Of a stretch of 64,000 bases of DNA, positions 1 to 13,500 are shown one piece after another. Within the stretch, counting starts at the first letter, position 1. Every line of letters begins with the position of its first letter. The position numbers were made by a program, and so were the translations under genes. The notes under the pieces are model-generated. The model was given only the letters and a program-made list of their open reading frames with translations, had not been told where the DNA came from and searched no databases. The stretch comes from Cyclaneusma minus. Its lineage: Eukaryota; Ascomycota; Leotiomycetes; Marthamycetales; Marthamycetaceae. The stretch is taken from NCBI GenBank assembly GCA_037179335.1, contig JAKZHN010000045.1, positions 1 through 64,000 of the forward strand, written 5' to 3'.

Positions 1-3000
1 TATAAAATACTATTTTGCATTTATTTTCCTTTTATATATAAAATTTATAATATAAAATTTTAAAATTGAATTTAATAAAAGTTTTAGCTTTTTTTAATTT
101 AATTGGAAAATTATTAATTAAAAGAAAATAAATAGCATTTTTTTATAATAATATTATTTAATTTTTTATAATTAATATATAAATACATCTTTTCTTAAAA
201 TATAAATAATATAATTTTTTTATTAGGCTTTTTAATTTGCAAATTTGATCTTTTATTAATTTATTAATTTATTAATTTTTAATATAATTAATTTCCTTTT
301 AAATAATTTATAAATAAAATAATAAAATAAAATAATTTTAAGTTTTATAATATAACTCCAATTAAAATATATAAATAATATATTAATTTTTGCTATATTA
401 AAACTATTATTAAAATAGCCTAATTTCTTTAATTCTTTATATTTTTATATTTTAATTTAGCTTTAATTTCAATTTTGCCGTATATATTTTTATAAATATT
501 TTTAATATTTAGCAATTTACAATTTTAAAAGCATATTAAAATCCAATATTTTTTTGCTAAGATTTTAATATTTTGCCCAATATGCATATAATAAAATTTT
601 TATTTAAATGTGCAATATTTTGGATAAAAAACAATTTTCTATTTATTTTGCTAAATATTATTTTGTCCAATTTAGTATTATATTTTTAATTTTTCTATAT
701 AAAGGGCTTTATATATAATAATTTTGTATTTATTATATTTAAAATATAATTTATTTTATTTATTTTATTTATTTTAAGCAATAATTTTATATTTAATTTA
801 GTATCTATAAATAAAATTGGCTTTAGCCCAATTCTAAAATGTTTTGCTTATTTATTTAAATTAAAGCATATTTAAAAATAAAATATATAAATATATAAAT
901 ATTTTATATATTTTAATATTTTGGTTTTCTATATTGCTTTTATTATTAAAAAACTTAATAAAAAATTTACAGTATTATTTTATTTTATTTTTATTTTTAT
1001 TAAAAAACCAAATTTATAAATATTATATATATATATACCATTTTTTTTTACAAATATTAATAATATAAAATATCTATTTAATTTATTATTAATAAAAACA
1101 AAAACGGGAATTATATTCCAAATATTAATTGCAATTAAGCAATTAATTATTATATACATTTATGTATTAAAAGAAATTTAAATTAAACAATTATTAGCGA
1201 CTTTTTTAAATTATTATATTTATATTTATAATTTATACAATTGAAAATTTTATTTGCAACTTCTATAATTTTTCTTAATAATATATATTTTAATTATAAT
1301 TATTACAATTTCGGCTATAATTAAGACCATTTTTATATAATTAACCTTTTTTTTTCTTTGCAATTATTAAAATTATTGCCATTTAAAATATATATTTTAT
1401 CGCCGAATTATTTATATTTGCAAATTTTATATTTAAATCTTTAGCAATTTTTTTTATAAATGCAATTAAATAAATTATAATTATTAATATTATAATTAAA
1501 ATATAAAAAAACCGGTATTAATCTTAACTGCGCTATTGGCTTTTATTTTAATAATAGCTGTTTTGTTTTGCCTTTGCAATTAAATTAATATTAAATTACT
1601 ATATTATTATTTAAAATATTATATAAATTCTATAATTTATTATAATTATTATAATGCTTTTTTACATTATTTGCATTATATATATTTCTAGCTTTAAATT
1701 AAAAATTAAACATATTTTTATATTTAATATTTCCGGCTATATTAGATATATATTATATATTAATTTATAATTAATTGCTTTATTGAAACATAAAATTTTA
1801 TTTAATATTATTGCAAAATATAAAAATAACCTAATTATTAAAAAATATAAAAAATAATTTTTTTATATAAAAAAGCAAAATCCTTATTTTGTAATAATAC
1901 TTTTTTCTAAACCTTTTTAGCAAATTAATTTATTGCATATAATATATATTATTATTTTGTATTTATTATATTTAATATTAAACTTGTAATTTCTTTTTAT
2001 ATTTTTTTTATAATTTATAATTTACTTAATAATACTACTATATAATATATATATAATTTTTAAATATAATTAAAATACAATAGATACAAATTGTATTACT
2101 TTTTTTAAAAAAAGAATTGCGTATCAAATCAATTTTGAAAATAATTAAATTATTTATAATATTTATATATATTGCGTATATAATATAATTTAATATTTAA
2201 CATATAAAAGATTTTTAATATATTAATTTCCTTTAATAATTAATTAATTATTATTAAAATTAAAATTTTATAAATTGCATTTGCAAATAAAAATCCCAAT
2301 TTTAATTTATAATTTCATAATTTCATTTTTTAATTTTAAATAAAAAAATCGCTAAATTGCTTTTAATTATTAATATTAAAAGCATTTTTATTAATATTAT
2401 TAATAGCAATATTATTAGCAAATATATTTTTATTATTATTATTATTTAATACAATTTTTTAATTTAATATAAAAATTGAGTTAATAATATTATTAAAATT
2501 AAATTGCTTTAAAATTAAGACAAAACTAGTTTTTTTAGCAAAATTTAATATATTATAATTAATATTAAATTTGCAATTATTTAATTAAATAGTTATTATT
2601 TTGCTAAATCATTATTTATTAAAATAAAAATAGCTATTTTATTATAATAATTAAAAATAAATCAATAAATAATAATATATTATATATATTCTTTAGCTAT
2701 AAAAAATAATTGCTATTTTTTGAAAGAAAAATAATAATATTTAAATATTATATATTAAAAGCCTTGCTTAGCTTTTTTAATAAACAATGCTTATTTTTTA
2801 CGCATTTCTAGCGTATGTATTTTATAAGGTGCTCGCAAGGCGCCCTTTTTAGCCCCGTGTAATATTATAATAGTAGCAGCAATAGAAAAATAATTAGTAT
2901 TAATAATTAATTTGTTTTTTATAATAATACATCGAATTTTAAATTTAAATTTGAAATTATTATTAAATTTATTAAAATTAAAAAGTCTTTTAAAATAATA

Positions 3001-3867
3001 AAATTTAATAAAAAAATAAAACCAATGCAAATTATTATTTTAAAAGCCAAAAAAGCTATTATTATTGCCAAAATCGTCGTTTGAAAGACTTTTATGGCTA
3101 TTATTATTATTTTTAGCAATGGTATAATTAATATCAGCTTTGAAAATTTTATTGGCATTAGCAAAATATTGGAATTAAATTGCAAAAAAGCCAAAAGCCT
3201 TTCTAATTTTATAAATAGCAAAGTAAAAAATGCAAAATTTATTACAATTTACTTTAGGCCGCGTTTAAAACTTATTTTTATGAAAAGCATTAAATATCTC
3301 CAATATATTAAATATTTTAGGCTTTTAAAAATTGGCATTTAATTTTAAAAACTATTGGTATACGATTTTTAATTTATTTTTAGCTTCGGCTTTAAAAATA
3401 GCATTTTGCCAAAAGCAATTATTAAGAATTTAAAAACTGCTGGCATAATTATTGCAAGAAATTAAAACAATAATTGCTAGGCCTTTGCTGCAAAATTGAC
3501 AATTTAAATTTATGTAAGAAATTGAAAATTAAATAATAAAAATTAAATAAATTAATAATAGTCATAAAATTATTACAAATTGGGTCCGGCATTTTAGTTA
3601 AAATTAAAATATAGACCATTATTAATAAGTGTCTATTGCTATAAAAAAAGAAAAACTCTCCTGCTATTGTAAAAACTAAATTTGGTAATTGTATTGCGCA
3701 CGGATTACTAGGGCTCTCTCGGCTGGCTAGCCAACGAGAGCGCTCCTGAGCGCTCCTGGTCCGGGGCCGTCACAATATATTTTAAAAAATTACTACATAA
3801 GCTACTCCTTGCAGCCAATAGCTGCGCAAGCAAGCAAGCAAGCAAGCATGCTGTTATTTGGCTGCTT

Positions 3868-3985
3868 GGCTGCTTGGCTGCTTGGTAGCTGTGAATAGCT
3901 TCAAATTTGCAGCCAGTGGCTATAGAGTGGCTGCTTGGCTGCTTGGTAGCTGGGAATAGCTTCAAGTTTGCAGCCAGTGGCTATA
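3868..3985. repeat. Two 57-bp tandem copies
   Basis: Positions 3868-3924 and 3929-3985 are two copies of a 57-bp unit that differ at two bases and are separated by four bases. Each unit starts with the short repeat GGCTGCTTGGCTGCTTGG and ends with GCAGCCAGTGGCTATA. A run of CAAG tetramers lies just before them (about 3829-3848). This is satellite-like DNA at the edge of the A/T island. Confidence 0.85.
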
Positions 3986-4025
3986 AAGTAAAATTATAGT
4001 TGCAATAATGGTTTTATAGTGGTCC

Positions 4026-4100
4026 AATTAAAATTAGTTGTGCTATTATTATTCGTTGAATAAAAGTAATGGTTTTATAGTGGCACAACTAATTTTAGTT
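4026..4100. repeat. 18-bp inverted repeat at island edge
   Basis: The arm at 4026-4043 (AATTAAAATTAGTTGTGC) is the reverse complement of the arm at 4083-4100, with 17 of 18 bases matching. The motif GGTTTTATAGTGG occurs twice, before each arm. It could be a remnant of a small inverted-repeat element. The 4101-4654 stretch that follows holds no gene I can support. Confidence 0.6.
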
Positions 4101-4654
4101 ACGCAATAGTATTAACACCGTTTATTTTCAAAATACCGTGTCGACACCGTAATTCCAAATCCCCCCCTTCCGCTAAGGTAGGTAGGTTGATAGTAAATAT
4201 TTGTGTACGACTACGGATTGCAGATTCCAAGTGACTTAGGAAGCAGGGAATTGGAAGATCCCAAGACTTACAAACCACTCCGATACTCCCCCAGATCGAT
4301 CCTGGTGGAATGCCAAAGATCGGAAATGGACGATTCCACAGGCTCGATGTGTGTGTCTGCCAATACTATGGAAGGTGAGCAAGAGGATGAGCTGGAGTGT
4401 TGGTTTGGGCCTTTAGGGGGCCCCTTGGCTTACGTTGCGCCGACGTCGAGTGGACGACAACGAAGCTGCTATTCGCCCCACATGTTGATTCTCCGTTATT
4501 GCTAAACAGCTACTCATCACCCCCAAACCCCCAAGGAAAGCAGCAAGAACACCTTTCGCAATGCAAATAAACAATGCAGCCCACTCCCAAAAACCTCCCC
4601 ATGTGCTGGGTATCAATATCCTTATAGACAGCTGAACACCGCCCCACGCCTTTC

Positions 4655-6869
4655 TTAAGGATTCTCCCTTGGCGGTGACGAAGGCTCGCCCTGGCTCCAC
4701 ACGTTCGCAAAATCCTCGCCTTCAACTCCATACTTGGGCTTCAGCGTGACCTCCGCCTCGGCCTCCTTGGCAGCCTTCCACTCCCGCGCTTCCTCCGACT
4801 CGCTGGAATCGTCGTCATCGACTCGGAACTTGTCGTTGTTGCTATCGCCTTCTTTGGGGTCGACGGCGTGCGTGTCGTCAGTGGGTTCGAAGCCTTCGCG
4901 GATATCTTCGCCTTGGTTTTCGCCGGGGTAGGTCCGTCTGAAGTATTTCATTAGTACACATTTCAGTTTATGAGAAGAAGTGGGGAAAATGACAAAAGTG
5001 AACAACAAAAATTGGAGGGGAGGAAAATGACGGAAGGGGCGAGCGTCCAATGCCACTTACACGAAGCGACGAGGCTCAGTTTCGTTCCATCCGGAACTAC
5101 CTTCTTTCCTAGCACGAACCCGCTCGGTATCTTCCGCGGTCTCATCCTCAACAACCAAGTCAACAAGCTGGCTGCGATCAGACTTGTTAGAGCTAGATGC
5201 CGAGGAGTGCTGCCGAAGCATGCCTTTCAGCATTGGCGCCCGCCCTTCCTCGCCATTGCCGGTCGTGGAGTTTTCCCGATTCTTGCCCTTGTGCTTCTTC
5301 TTGGTCACTTGCTGGACCGTCGCGTGAATGTTACTTAAGCGGCGGACTTGGTTGTCCCCAGTTGGTTGGAGCAAGTGGCGATTGGCGGAAGTTGAAAGCA
5401 GGTTTGGGTCTTGTCGCAACCAGTTGTCTCTTGATGCTTGATGGGCTGTGATGACGGGATACTAGAAGAAGTCAGCATTGAAGATGCAAAAGAGGAAGAA
5501 GATGACATACGTTCCAGTCCCCAAACTCAAGGCGACGAGCGCGGACGTAGAGATCTTCCTCTTCAGGATCCATCGTCAGGTCGTCGGCCGCACCATTACC
5601 GTATCCAATGTACTGATCATCCACATGTCCGGATTTCTGAGGCGACCGGTTCCTGTTGATGTTTGCGCCTCCGGCAGAAACACCAGCAAGCAATGGCGTC
5701 CGAGACGTAGGCTCTCCAGGTTTTGGAATCCAGTATTTACCCTTGCCATTTCTCTCATATCTCATTCCCTCCATCATTCTCTTCACCCGCGAGCTGGATT
5801 CTTCATGGGCAATCACATTGTCACCAGAGTCAAACAATCGGTACTCGTATTTCTTGCCGCTGAAGGTTTCTTTGGTGTCTTCGATGAGATCTTGGCAACC
5901 AAAGGCGTCTCTGAAAGCATAAGTCACGGGCATACGAGCAGCGGATATCGTTTTATCCGCGTAATCGTGCCATGAAAAGGCATACCAGTGCGCAATGGCA
6001 AAAGCCGGCATCTCGCAACAGATCAAAGCATCTTGGATAGCGGCGGCAAGGTTGTCAGGCGTGTAGCCTTGGACATCATTCGGCAGAGCTCCCAGCCAGA
6101 CGAAGATAGACAACAGGAATCCTTGCCAATAAGCCGCGAAGATGACGAGCTTGATGCAGAGGAATTTTGGCATGGGTCGAAAAGGTTGCAAGTCTTTCAA
6201 CATACACACCCAGAACAGACCAAGAGCGTACAGACACCATGTGATGCTGACATTATATATAAGGCCACTCCAGAAGTATCCAGAGGTAACTCCAATGTAG
6301 CCCTCCTGGTATACGCCAGTTGATTTCATGACGATGGTCGAGATTCCCAGTATTGGCTTGAGGTAGGCATACTGGAGAATCCCCCGTTTGATAGACAAGA
6401 ACGTATGAGGGTCCGAGATATCGATTTTTGCAAGGCAATGGTTTAGTGGCCATAGGTGGCTCACCGGCTCGCGGCCATGGGTCATTATAATCAGGGCTCG
6501 TTCACCGCCGATGAAGTTGATCAAAAGCTGTAGGAAAGTGTAGATAGTGAAGGCCTGGGTTATCCGTCAGTCCAGGATCTCATTGATTCTGCAAGGGAGA
6601 CTTGCCTCGTAGATGTCCCTGATAGGATCCACGTAGAAAGCAACCTTTAGAGACACCAGACTGCACCATGACGCTATGGAGTAGATGGGCACCATCAAAA
6701 GGATCCGGACGACATAGCGCTGCAGCAGAGGTTTCCGGTAGTTCTTGAGCTGGAACCACACGGAGACCAGAGAGAGCAGAGTGGCCATCAAAGATGCTAC
6801 TCCAGCGATGATGATGGTCGCTCGGGTGAGCTGCTGGCCAGTACCTCCAGAGACATCGCCATTGTCCAT
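4655..6869 (-). CDS. Organic solute transporter Ost-alpha/TMEM184 family protein
   Basis: Four exons (6869-6606, 6554-5511, 5461-5061, 4937-4655) give 663 residues. The N-terminal ~370 residues hold about seven hydrophobic segments of the Ost-alpha/TMEM184 (DUF300) family: a first helix near residues 18-40, the loop NYRKPLLQRYVVRILLMVPI, and the block GGERALIIMTHGREP. The C-terminal ~290 residues are hydrophilic, with a KKKHKGKNR basic patch and a DDDDSSESEE acidic patch, so the tail is probably cytosolic. Fungal members sit in vacuolar or endomembrane systems; transport substrates are not established. Intron 1 (6555-6605) begins with GC rather than GT. The start is the only ATG ahead of the first helix. 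The gene is divergent from CSF1, about 640 bp apart. Confidence 0.88.
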
Positions 6870-7067
6870 AGCTGCGACAAGGACAAGGAGGTGGGAGCTG
6901 TGGATCGTCTCTCAGGGTGGCGCAGAGGGTCGGCCGGGTCAGCAATCGGTTTCGACTGACATGCTCGAGCGGGCGGAAGCTCAAGTCATAGGATAGCGAG
7001 GTTGCGCAAAGGTGAGAGGCGGACGTAGGTTGGTTTTGCGACAGGAACTGGGAGGCGAGAAAGGTTA

Positions 7068-7126
7068 TAGGCTTGCGAAGTAGGCTTGTGAAGTAGGCTT
7101 GTGAAGTAGGCTATGTTGTGAAGTAG
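7068..7126. repeat. 13-bp direct repeat in divergent promoter
   Basis: TAGGCTTGYGAAG occurs three times head to tail (7068-7106), followed by a 17-bp variant. The array lies in the ~640-bp space between two genes transcribed away from each other, so it could influence either. I recognise no known regulator site in it. Confidence 0.8.
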
Positions 7127-7507
7127 CCTTGTTCACGTCAAGCGGGGCGGTGCGCGGGCGGCAGACTCCGGCGTAGCGTCAAGTGTTCATCACGGCGATC
7201 GCCCAGCCTAGTACCGCGACCTCAATCACCGCACGGGATGCGCCCAGGGTGTTGAATTGCCCTCCCTGAGGATATTTCTAACTCGATTTTCTGTCCGACT
7301 GTCGAACCCGCCACGCGCTCACCGGCCGGCCTCCCTACCGCAGCTAGCTTGCGCTGTCGATTCGTCACTTGCAACCACCACAACCCATTGCTGTCGTCAG
7401 CTCGCCAACCGACGAGCATGGAAAGTTGGAAAGCCCCCAAATCCTCCCCGCGGTAGCCGGCCACCATGCGCAGCAACAAGCTGCAGAATACGTGTTGAGC
7501 CTGGAAA

Positions 7508-10500
7508 ATGTCGAGCACCGGTGGGGGTCTGACCTCCTCGTCTCTGACGCTGAGACATGACTTCAATTGGGTCTTCCTCGTCGAGCTCATCGTCTGCGGC
7601 GTCTTGACCCTCTTCTTCCTCTTCTACTTCAATCGCCTCTTCGCCACCCTGGTTTCCTACGGAATTCGAGCATGGACCTGGCACAAGTACCGCGTGTACG
7701 TCGACATTCAAGCTTTGCAGATCTCTTTGCTCGGAGGCCGAGTCTTTTTCAAGGGAATCAGATACCATGGAAACAACGAGACCATCCTCATCCACGAGGG
7801 TTACGTGACATGGTGTTACTGGTTACGAAAGGTCCGCAGTGTTGATGTGCGACATACCCACCAAACGCCTTCGAAACGCATGTCTAGCGAGTCGGATGGA
7901 GTGAGCTCGCTAGGAATTGAAAGTCAAGGGTCAGACACCAAATCCAAGATTCCATGCCGGATTAAACTTGTCGTCAGGGGCGCGGAATGGTTCGTCTACA
8001 ACCGGACTCCAGTCTACGACCATATTCTTGCTCAGATGACCCAGAATGATGACGACAACCATGAGTCTGAGAATATCACCCCTGAGTCTTCAATCGGATC
8101 AGAAGAGGATGTCACGGTACGGAGGAGGAACACGACGAAAGACGCCGAAAAATCAAGGGGGGCCTCGAATGCCAGCCCAGATGCGCCGCCGACTTCGAAG
8201 AAGTCTTCGAATGGGGAGCATGAGGAAAAGATAGGCGGTCGAGTCAAACAGATGGCTTCGAATACATACTCGACTGTTTCCGACAAACCGGATTTTCAAT
8301 CAGATGGGGATCCGGACCCCTTGTTTCTCCGGTTCCTGCCAGTATACTTGGACTGCACCAAGGCCGCAATTGTACTCGGGAATGAACATACCAAGAGCGT
8401 GTTTGTGGTCAAAGCCGAGAAAGTGTTTGGAGAAATCGATGCTTCCGGGTCCAGAGCGATCGATCAGTACCGCCAACTCTTCAACTTCGAGTTTGACCAC
8501 CCGGTAATCCAGATCAAGCCAAATGAAGATTACAAAGAAGACCAAGCAGCGACTGCTACTCGGCTTCGCAGCGGCTCAGTTGAGTCTGCTGCTGTGAACC
8601 AAGGACCAGTCCACAAGCATTCCTTCTTCCAAAGGCAGCGGCGCAAGATTGTGCATAAGCTTCAAGACCTCGTCCCATATTTTCAAAGTTCCGTGGATTC
8701 TCTTTCATCAAGCGTCATAGGCGAACCGCCAACTACCTCGGGTGGACCAAATGGTGCACCAAATCAGTGGCAGGGTCTGTCTCGATATCTTGATGAAAAC
8801 GAACAGGATGACAAAGCCCGATGGTCTGCCATAGAGTACGCCACAGTCTCCACCATCGTCGATAGCCCGAGTGCTAGTATGTGCTTTTATTGGGATGTGC
8901 CAGGCAAAGTACCGGACTACGGCGAAAACTCGTCTCAGCAGTCCGGGGATATTAATGGTGACATACCTCCCGAGTACGGCCTCGATCTTGTAATTCGGGA
9001 AGCAGTAATCAATTATGGGCCTTGGGCAGACCGTCAAAGGACAGATATCCAGAAGGTCTTCTTTCCTTCCTTGTGCAAAGACTCTCAACCAGCCCCCAAG
9101 CTGAAACCCGGGGCTGCAAGGATAGCAACTGTCCTCAAGCTGTACTTTGAGTTGCAAGGGGAGACCACATTGCGAGTACCGATTCGGGAAGAGTCGAAAA
9201 ATTGGAAATGGAAGAAGCAAGCTGATACCATGGGACAAAAGCCAGAGGCAAACAGAAAAAACTCGCGCAAGAAACGTTCGAATAAGGGGACACCAGGTCC
9301 GGAGATAAGACCCTTTGGATGGTTAGACATCAAAGTTGCCTCTGACGCTAGTATCAACTATGTCATGGACATGGTTGCTGGGCCCAATGGGTACTCAAAC
9401 AAGCTGGAGTTGGATCTTCCCCAGATCGAAATTTCAACTAGCGTCAACCATGCGCTTTTGCTACGGTCGTTCGACCAGAAAGTCTCCTGCGATCTCTCCA
9501 ACCCGCTCAGGTGGAATGGCGCTCATGATTGGCAATTTGATATTGTCAACAGAGGACTTGAACTTTTCATACTACAGGAGCACGTGTTTCTCATAACCGA
9601 TTTGGTGGATGACTGGTCAAGTGGGCCTCCGCCCGAATACCTAACCTTCTCTCCCATACGCTATTTGGTCAATCTTCGTCTGAGCGACGCCCGCATCTAT
9701 TTGAATGCCAATGATTCCAACATTATCAACAACCCAACAGACTTCGATGACAACACATTTCTCATACTCTTCATGTCTTCCCTGAATACCGAACTTTGCA
9801 TACCAGCGGACCGGTTTCGGCCTCATAAAAACACTATCACCTTTGACGTGGGGGCAAAAAGCGCTGGCATCAATCTCCATACCCCCCCTTGGAACACGCA
9901 GGCAACCTTTTTAACATCGACGGAGATGGCGCAATTGACAGAGCTCTCCCTCCATGGAAAATATCAATATTGTGCGACTACATCTACTGGCAATACCGAC
10001 ACTCTCTTGTTGGATATTTACGGCTTGGCACCCTCCGTACAGTTCTATGGATTTCTGATTCGATATTTCTTGAAGATCAGAGACAACTATTTTGGTCTCG
10101 ACATACATTTCAAGACACTCGAAGAGTACCAACAAGTCTTGCGAATCAAGGACGAGGATCCGGAGGCAGACATCACCGGCGGAGGGCCCTATAAAAAATC
10201 CAACGACCTCGATGTCGTTCTGAGTGTCGCTGCGGATGATTCTAGTGTCATCCTTCCCTCCAATCTGTACTGCGCAAAGAAGTATACGCGTATTGACATC
10301 GCCTCCTTGGGAGCAGATATGAGGTTCACCAATTACTACATGGACCTTGATGTTTTCTTCAACTCGCTAGCTTTCAGTTCGGGAAGCGAGGATGATGGCA
10401 TGGCCACGCCTCTTAGTTCTACATCCTCGGCTCAGATATTCATTGATGGCCTCAATGTCTATGGTCATCGTCTATTTGGCCTTCCTCCTACCGAACCAAC

Positions 10501-13500
10501 GTATGTCTGCAATTGGGATCTTGATGTTGGTTCCATTACAGGAGAATGCTCCACAGACTTCCTCAGTAACCTCATTGCCGGAGGGAAGAATTTTGGATTC
10601 TCTTTCGATGACGATGAGAATGCTCTCCCGTCAATATCCGAGCTTCCTCTCCATGATATCACTTTTTTGCGAGCCTCAATTCAGCCCATCAAGGTGTGGC
10701 TTCATATAGATGAGGCAGTCCTTCTGTTCTCGACAGGCGCAATCGACATCCGCTTCGATGACTGGGCAAGCAATAACTATTCCAAGAAAATGAACGCGAA
10801 CATTCCTAGTGTCATTCTTGCCATCGTTGATGAGGAGTCAGCATCTAGGCGCCGGTCAAAGAATGTCCAGACAGTCGAGACTAATGCTTTCATCGAAACA
10901 TCAATATCGTTCACAATGATTTCTAGAAAACAGGATTTCTCCGGCGACAAAGCCTTGCAACAGGAGCATGTGAGACGAGAAGATCAGCGAACTCATCGGA
11001 CAGAGTTCCTGTTGCGAGAAGACATTCAAGCCAGCATGGCGACAGGTATTCCACCTGACAAGTTTGATCCACCTGCCATGTGTTTTCCTCCAATGCCACT
11101 GCCTCTAGAGGACACTGGGGATTATCAAAGTGATTTTCATTCTACGAAGTCGGCGAAGTCTTCCTTTCGTCTACCAAGACGGTCTCCGCGACGCAAGTCT
11201 TCTTTCCTCTCGGTTTCGGGTTCCAGTCAACACAGCGTCGTCCAGTCCAGGTCTGGATTGCATCCACCTGAAGAAACGCGGTCTCGGGCGCGATCAAGTA
11301 GTAGGCAAACTAGATCTGCTTTCGGCCGCAACAGTCAGTGGCGGGATTTTTCGGTATCGACTGGGAGGCAGTCGTCTTTCTACAGTGCCATCGGTGACCA
11401 CGGGGAGAAGAAAGGATTTGCACCCGCAAGCGTTGCATTTTCCAGCTCATACATTGCCCCGTATTTTCCGTTGGCGGACGTCGAGCCCGATACCAAAGAC
11501 GTGCCAGAGTGGCTTCCCGGGTTTCAAACACTTGTTACCAGCCTTGATGGCACAGATCCGGCAAGCATCGACTTCCTGAACTTTAGCGAAGACACTCTGC
11601 ACACAAGCTTCATCGTGCAACTTGATCCGGGAATCAGAGCATTTCTCAACCCTCGCGCCGTGCAAACCATGGCAAGTCTCATGTCTGCGATGCAGACACA
11701 AGATCCCGAAACTCTGTTAGACAACCTCCAGATGGATTGTATGAATGAAATTTTCGATGTCAACAAGAAGAAGTCGGCAATACACAGACTCAACGATTTT
11801 AGTCTCAGAATACCTGCAATTCATGCTCGTTTCGCAAACGCATCTTCCTCGCCAACCTCATCGTCGCCACATCAAGAGAACGACCAGTATGATGCCCATT
11901 TTACTGGTCTCGTGGTAACAACTAGGGCTAAGGCCCAGGTGAAGAATGGCGATATTGTGGAGACAGCGGCTCTGAACGTACATCTACATTCAGCTCATCT
12001 CTCAGCCAAAGAGAGATTCCAGGACTTGGATGATACTCAGGCGGCAGTGAGTTTTGCGTTACAGGACTTCATCTTTTGGATGGTAACCGACGAGACGATC
12101 TCGGCCAATGTATCCTTAAAGGGTCTCGAGCTGGCAACGGCCAGCAACAAGATTGAATATCTGGCGTCTTTGATCCATAGAACAAGTACGCTTGCAACGG
12201 TCATGGCCGACAACTTTGCCGCAATCTCGAGGGAAGAGACTGAGCGACTTCAACTGTTTCTGTACCACGTCGCTCGAGCAGGGCAACAGTCTACAGATCC
12301 ATTGTTTTTGACTCGGCCGTCGTACGTCCTACGATCCGCTCCAAATCACCTTCGGCTCCACGATTCATGGAAAGTTATGACTCGATTGCGTCATATGTAT
12401 ACATCTCTCAATGCCCAGACAAAGTCAGACATTTCTAATGCCTGCCTTGGACACCACAGTGGCTGTTCAGAAGATACTTATGAGCAGGTCCTTGCATGCT
12501 TTGACCAGTGGCGGAGCTGGGACATGAACAATTTGAGATCATGTTTGGTCATTCACAAGGTCTGGGGTAAGGCGACACCTGAAGACATAATGGCACCAGA
12601 CGCCAAACCGGTCAAAGCCGCCGTGAGGATTGGGAGCATACGATTTACCATTGACCCGGGACCAAAGCAAAACGAGATTGTCTTGTTGACTTTCACCACA
12701 AACGTGGCGAGTAATCCTCCTGGCAAGTCCACTAATGACATATCCAAGCCTGTTCAGTCAACATCAGTTCAAATATACTGCGTGGATGCTGCCATCCATA
12801 TCAATTGGGAATTGCTGGAGTTAGCAGAGGATGTCTTGAAGCTAGTCAACGAAAGCAGCAAGCCAAGACCAAAGGCGTCTCGGGTAGCTTCCACGCCCGC
12901 TGTTCGTCAAAGCAGCCCAAATATCGAGCAACTTGTGCATGTTGTTGTTGCCACTGAAAAAGGCTCTATCACGATAGACACTATCAACCTGCATGCTGTT
13001 TCTATAAGCAAAGGACTTAGGAGCTCTTTCGTGGTGGAAACGGGCGTCGGAAAGGACAGCTTCCTTGCTAATACAATGATCGCCGCGGAAGCAGCAACTA
13101 CGAAAATGCGGAGCCGCTCACAGGAACTCACACTTGCACAATTGCGAAATCCGAGCATCTACGTCTCCAAAGAATCTCAGACCATTGATGATGTTCCGAC
13201 AGATACGTGGAAGCTCGCGGCTAACTCGGAAGAATTATCTTACATCGTTCGACAAGACACTTTGGCGATCATGGAGACCCTAGATCTGCTGATTGGTGAC
13301 GAGGTTGCGCAGCTGAATACATTGACCCAGAGGCTACCAAAGTCTGATTCAGAAGGCACCGAGGAACCCAAGAACCCAAAGCAGTCGAGAACTCGACTCA
13401 ATGTGGCATGCTTTCTCAACATGTACCACATTAGTATGCCACTATTGCCCTCGCTTAGGTACAACATTTCGGGTGTTATTGCCAGGGCGTCCTTGGCTTT

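Larger units (their letters stand above)
1..4140. repeat. A/T-rich gene-free island
   Basis: Nearly the whole stretch consists of A and T runs with very few G or C and no reading frame of protein-like composition. The short open frames near 2.8-3.3 kb are rich in Ile, Lys, Asn and Phe, as random A/T sequence would give. Base composition changes abruptly near 4.1 kb to normal coding DNA. In Pezizomycotina such islands are usually old transposons mutated by RIP (C to T in repeats). That origin is inferred, because no recognisable transposon protein remains. Composition rises slightly around 2.8-3.9 kb, so the last part may be a younger relic. Confidence 0.75.

Noticed and set aside
2791..3342. 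Short overlapping open frames inside the A/T island
   Set aside because: Composition (Ile, Lys, Asn, Phe) is that of random A/T DNA, on both strands at once, with no motif.
1..4140. Mitochondrial DNA insertion
   Set aside because: The A/T content fits, but no mitochondrial gene, tRNA or intron motif could be read; RIP-decayed repeat is the simpler explanation.
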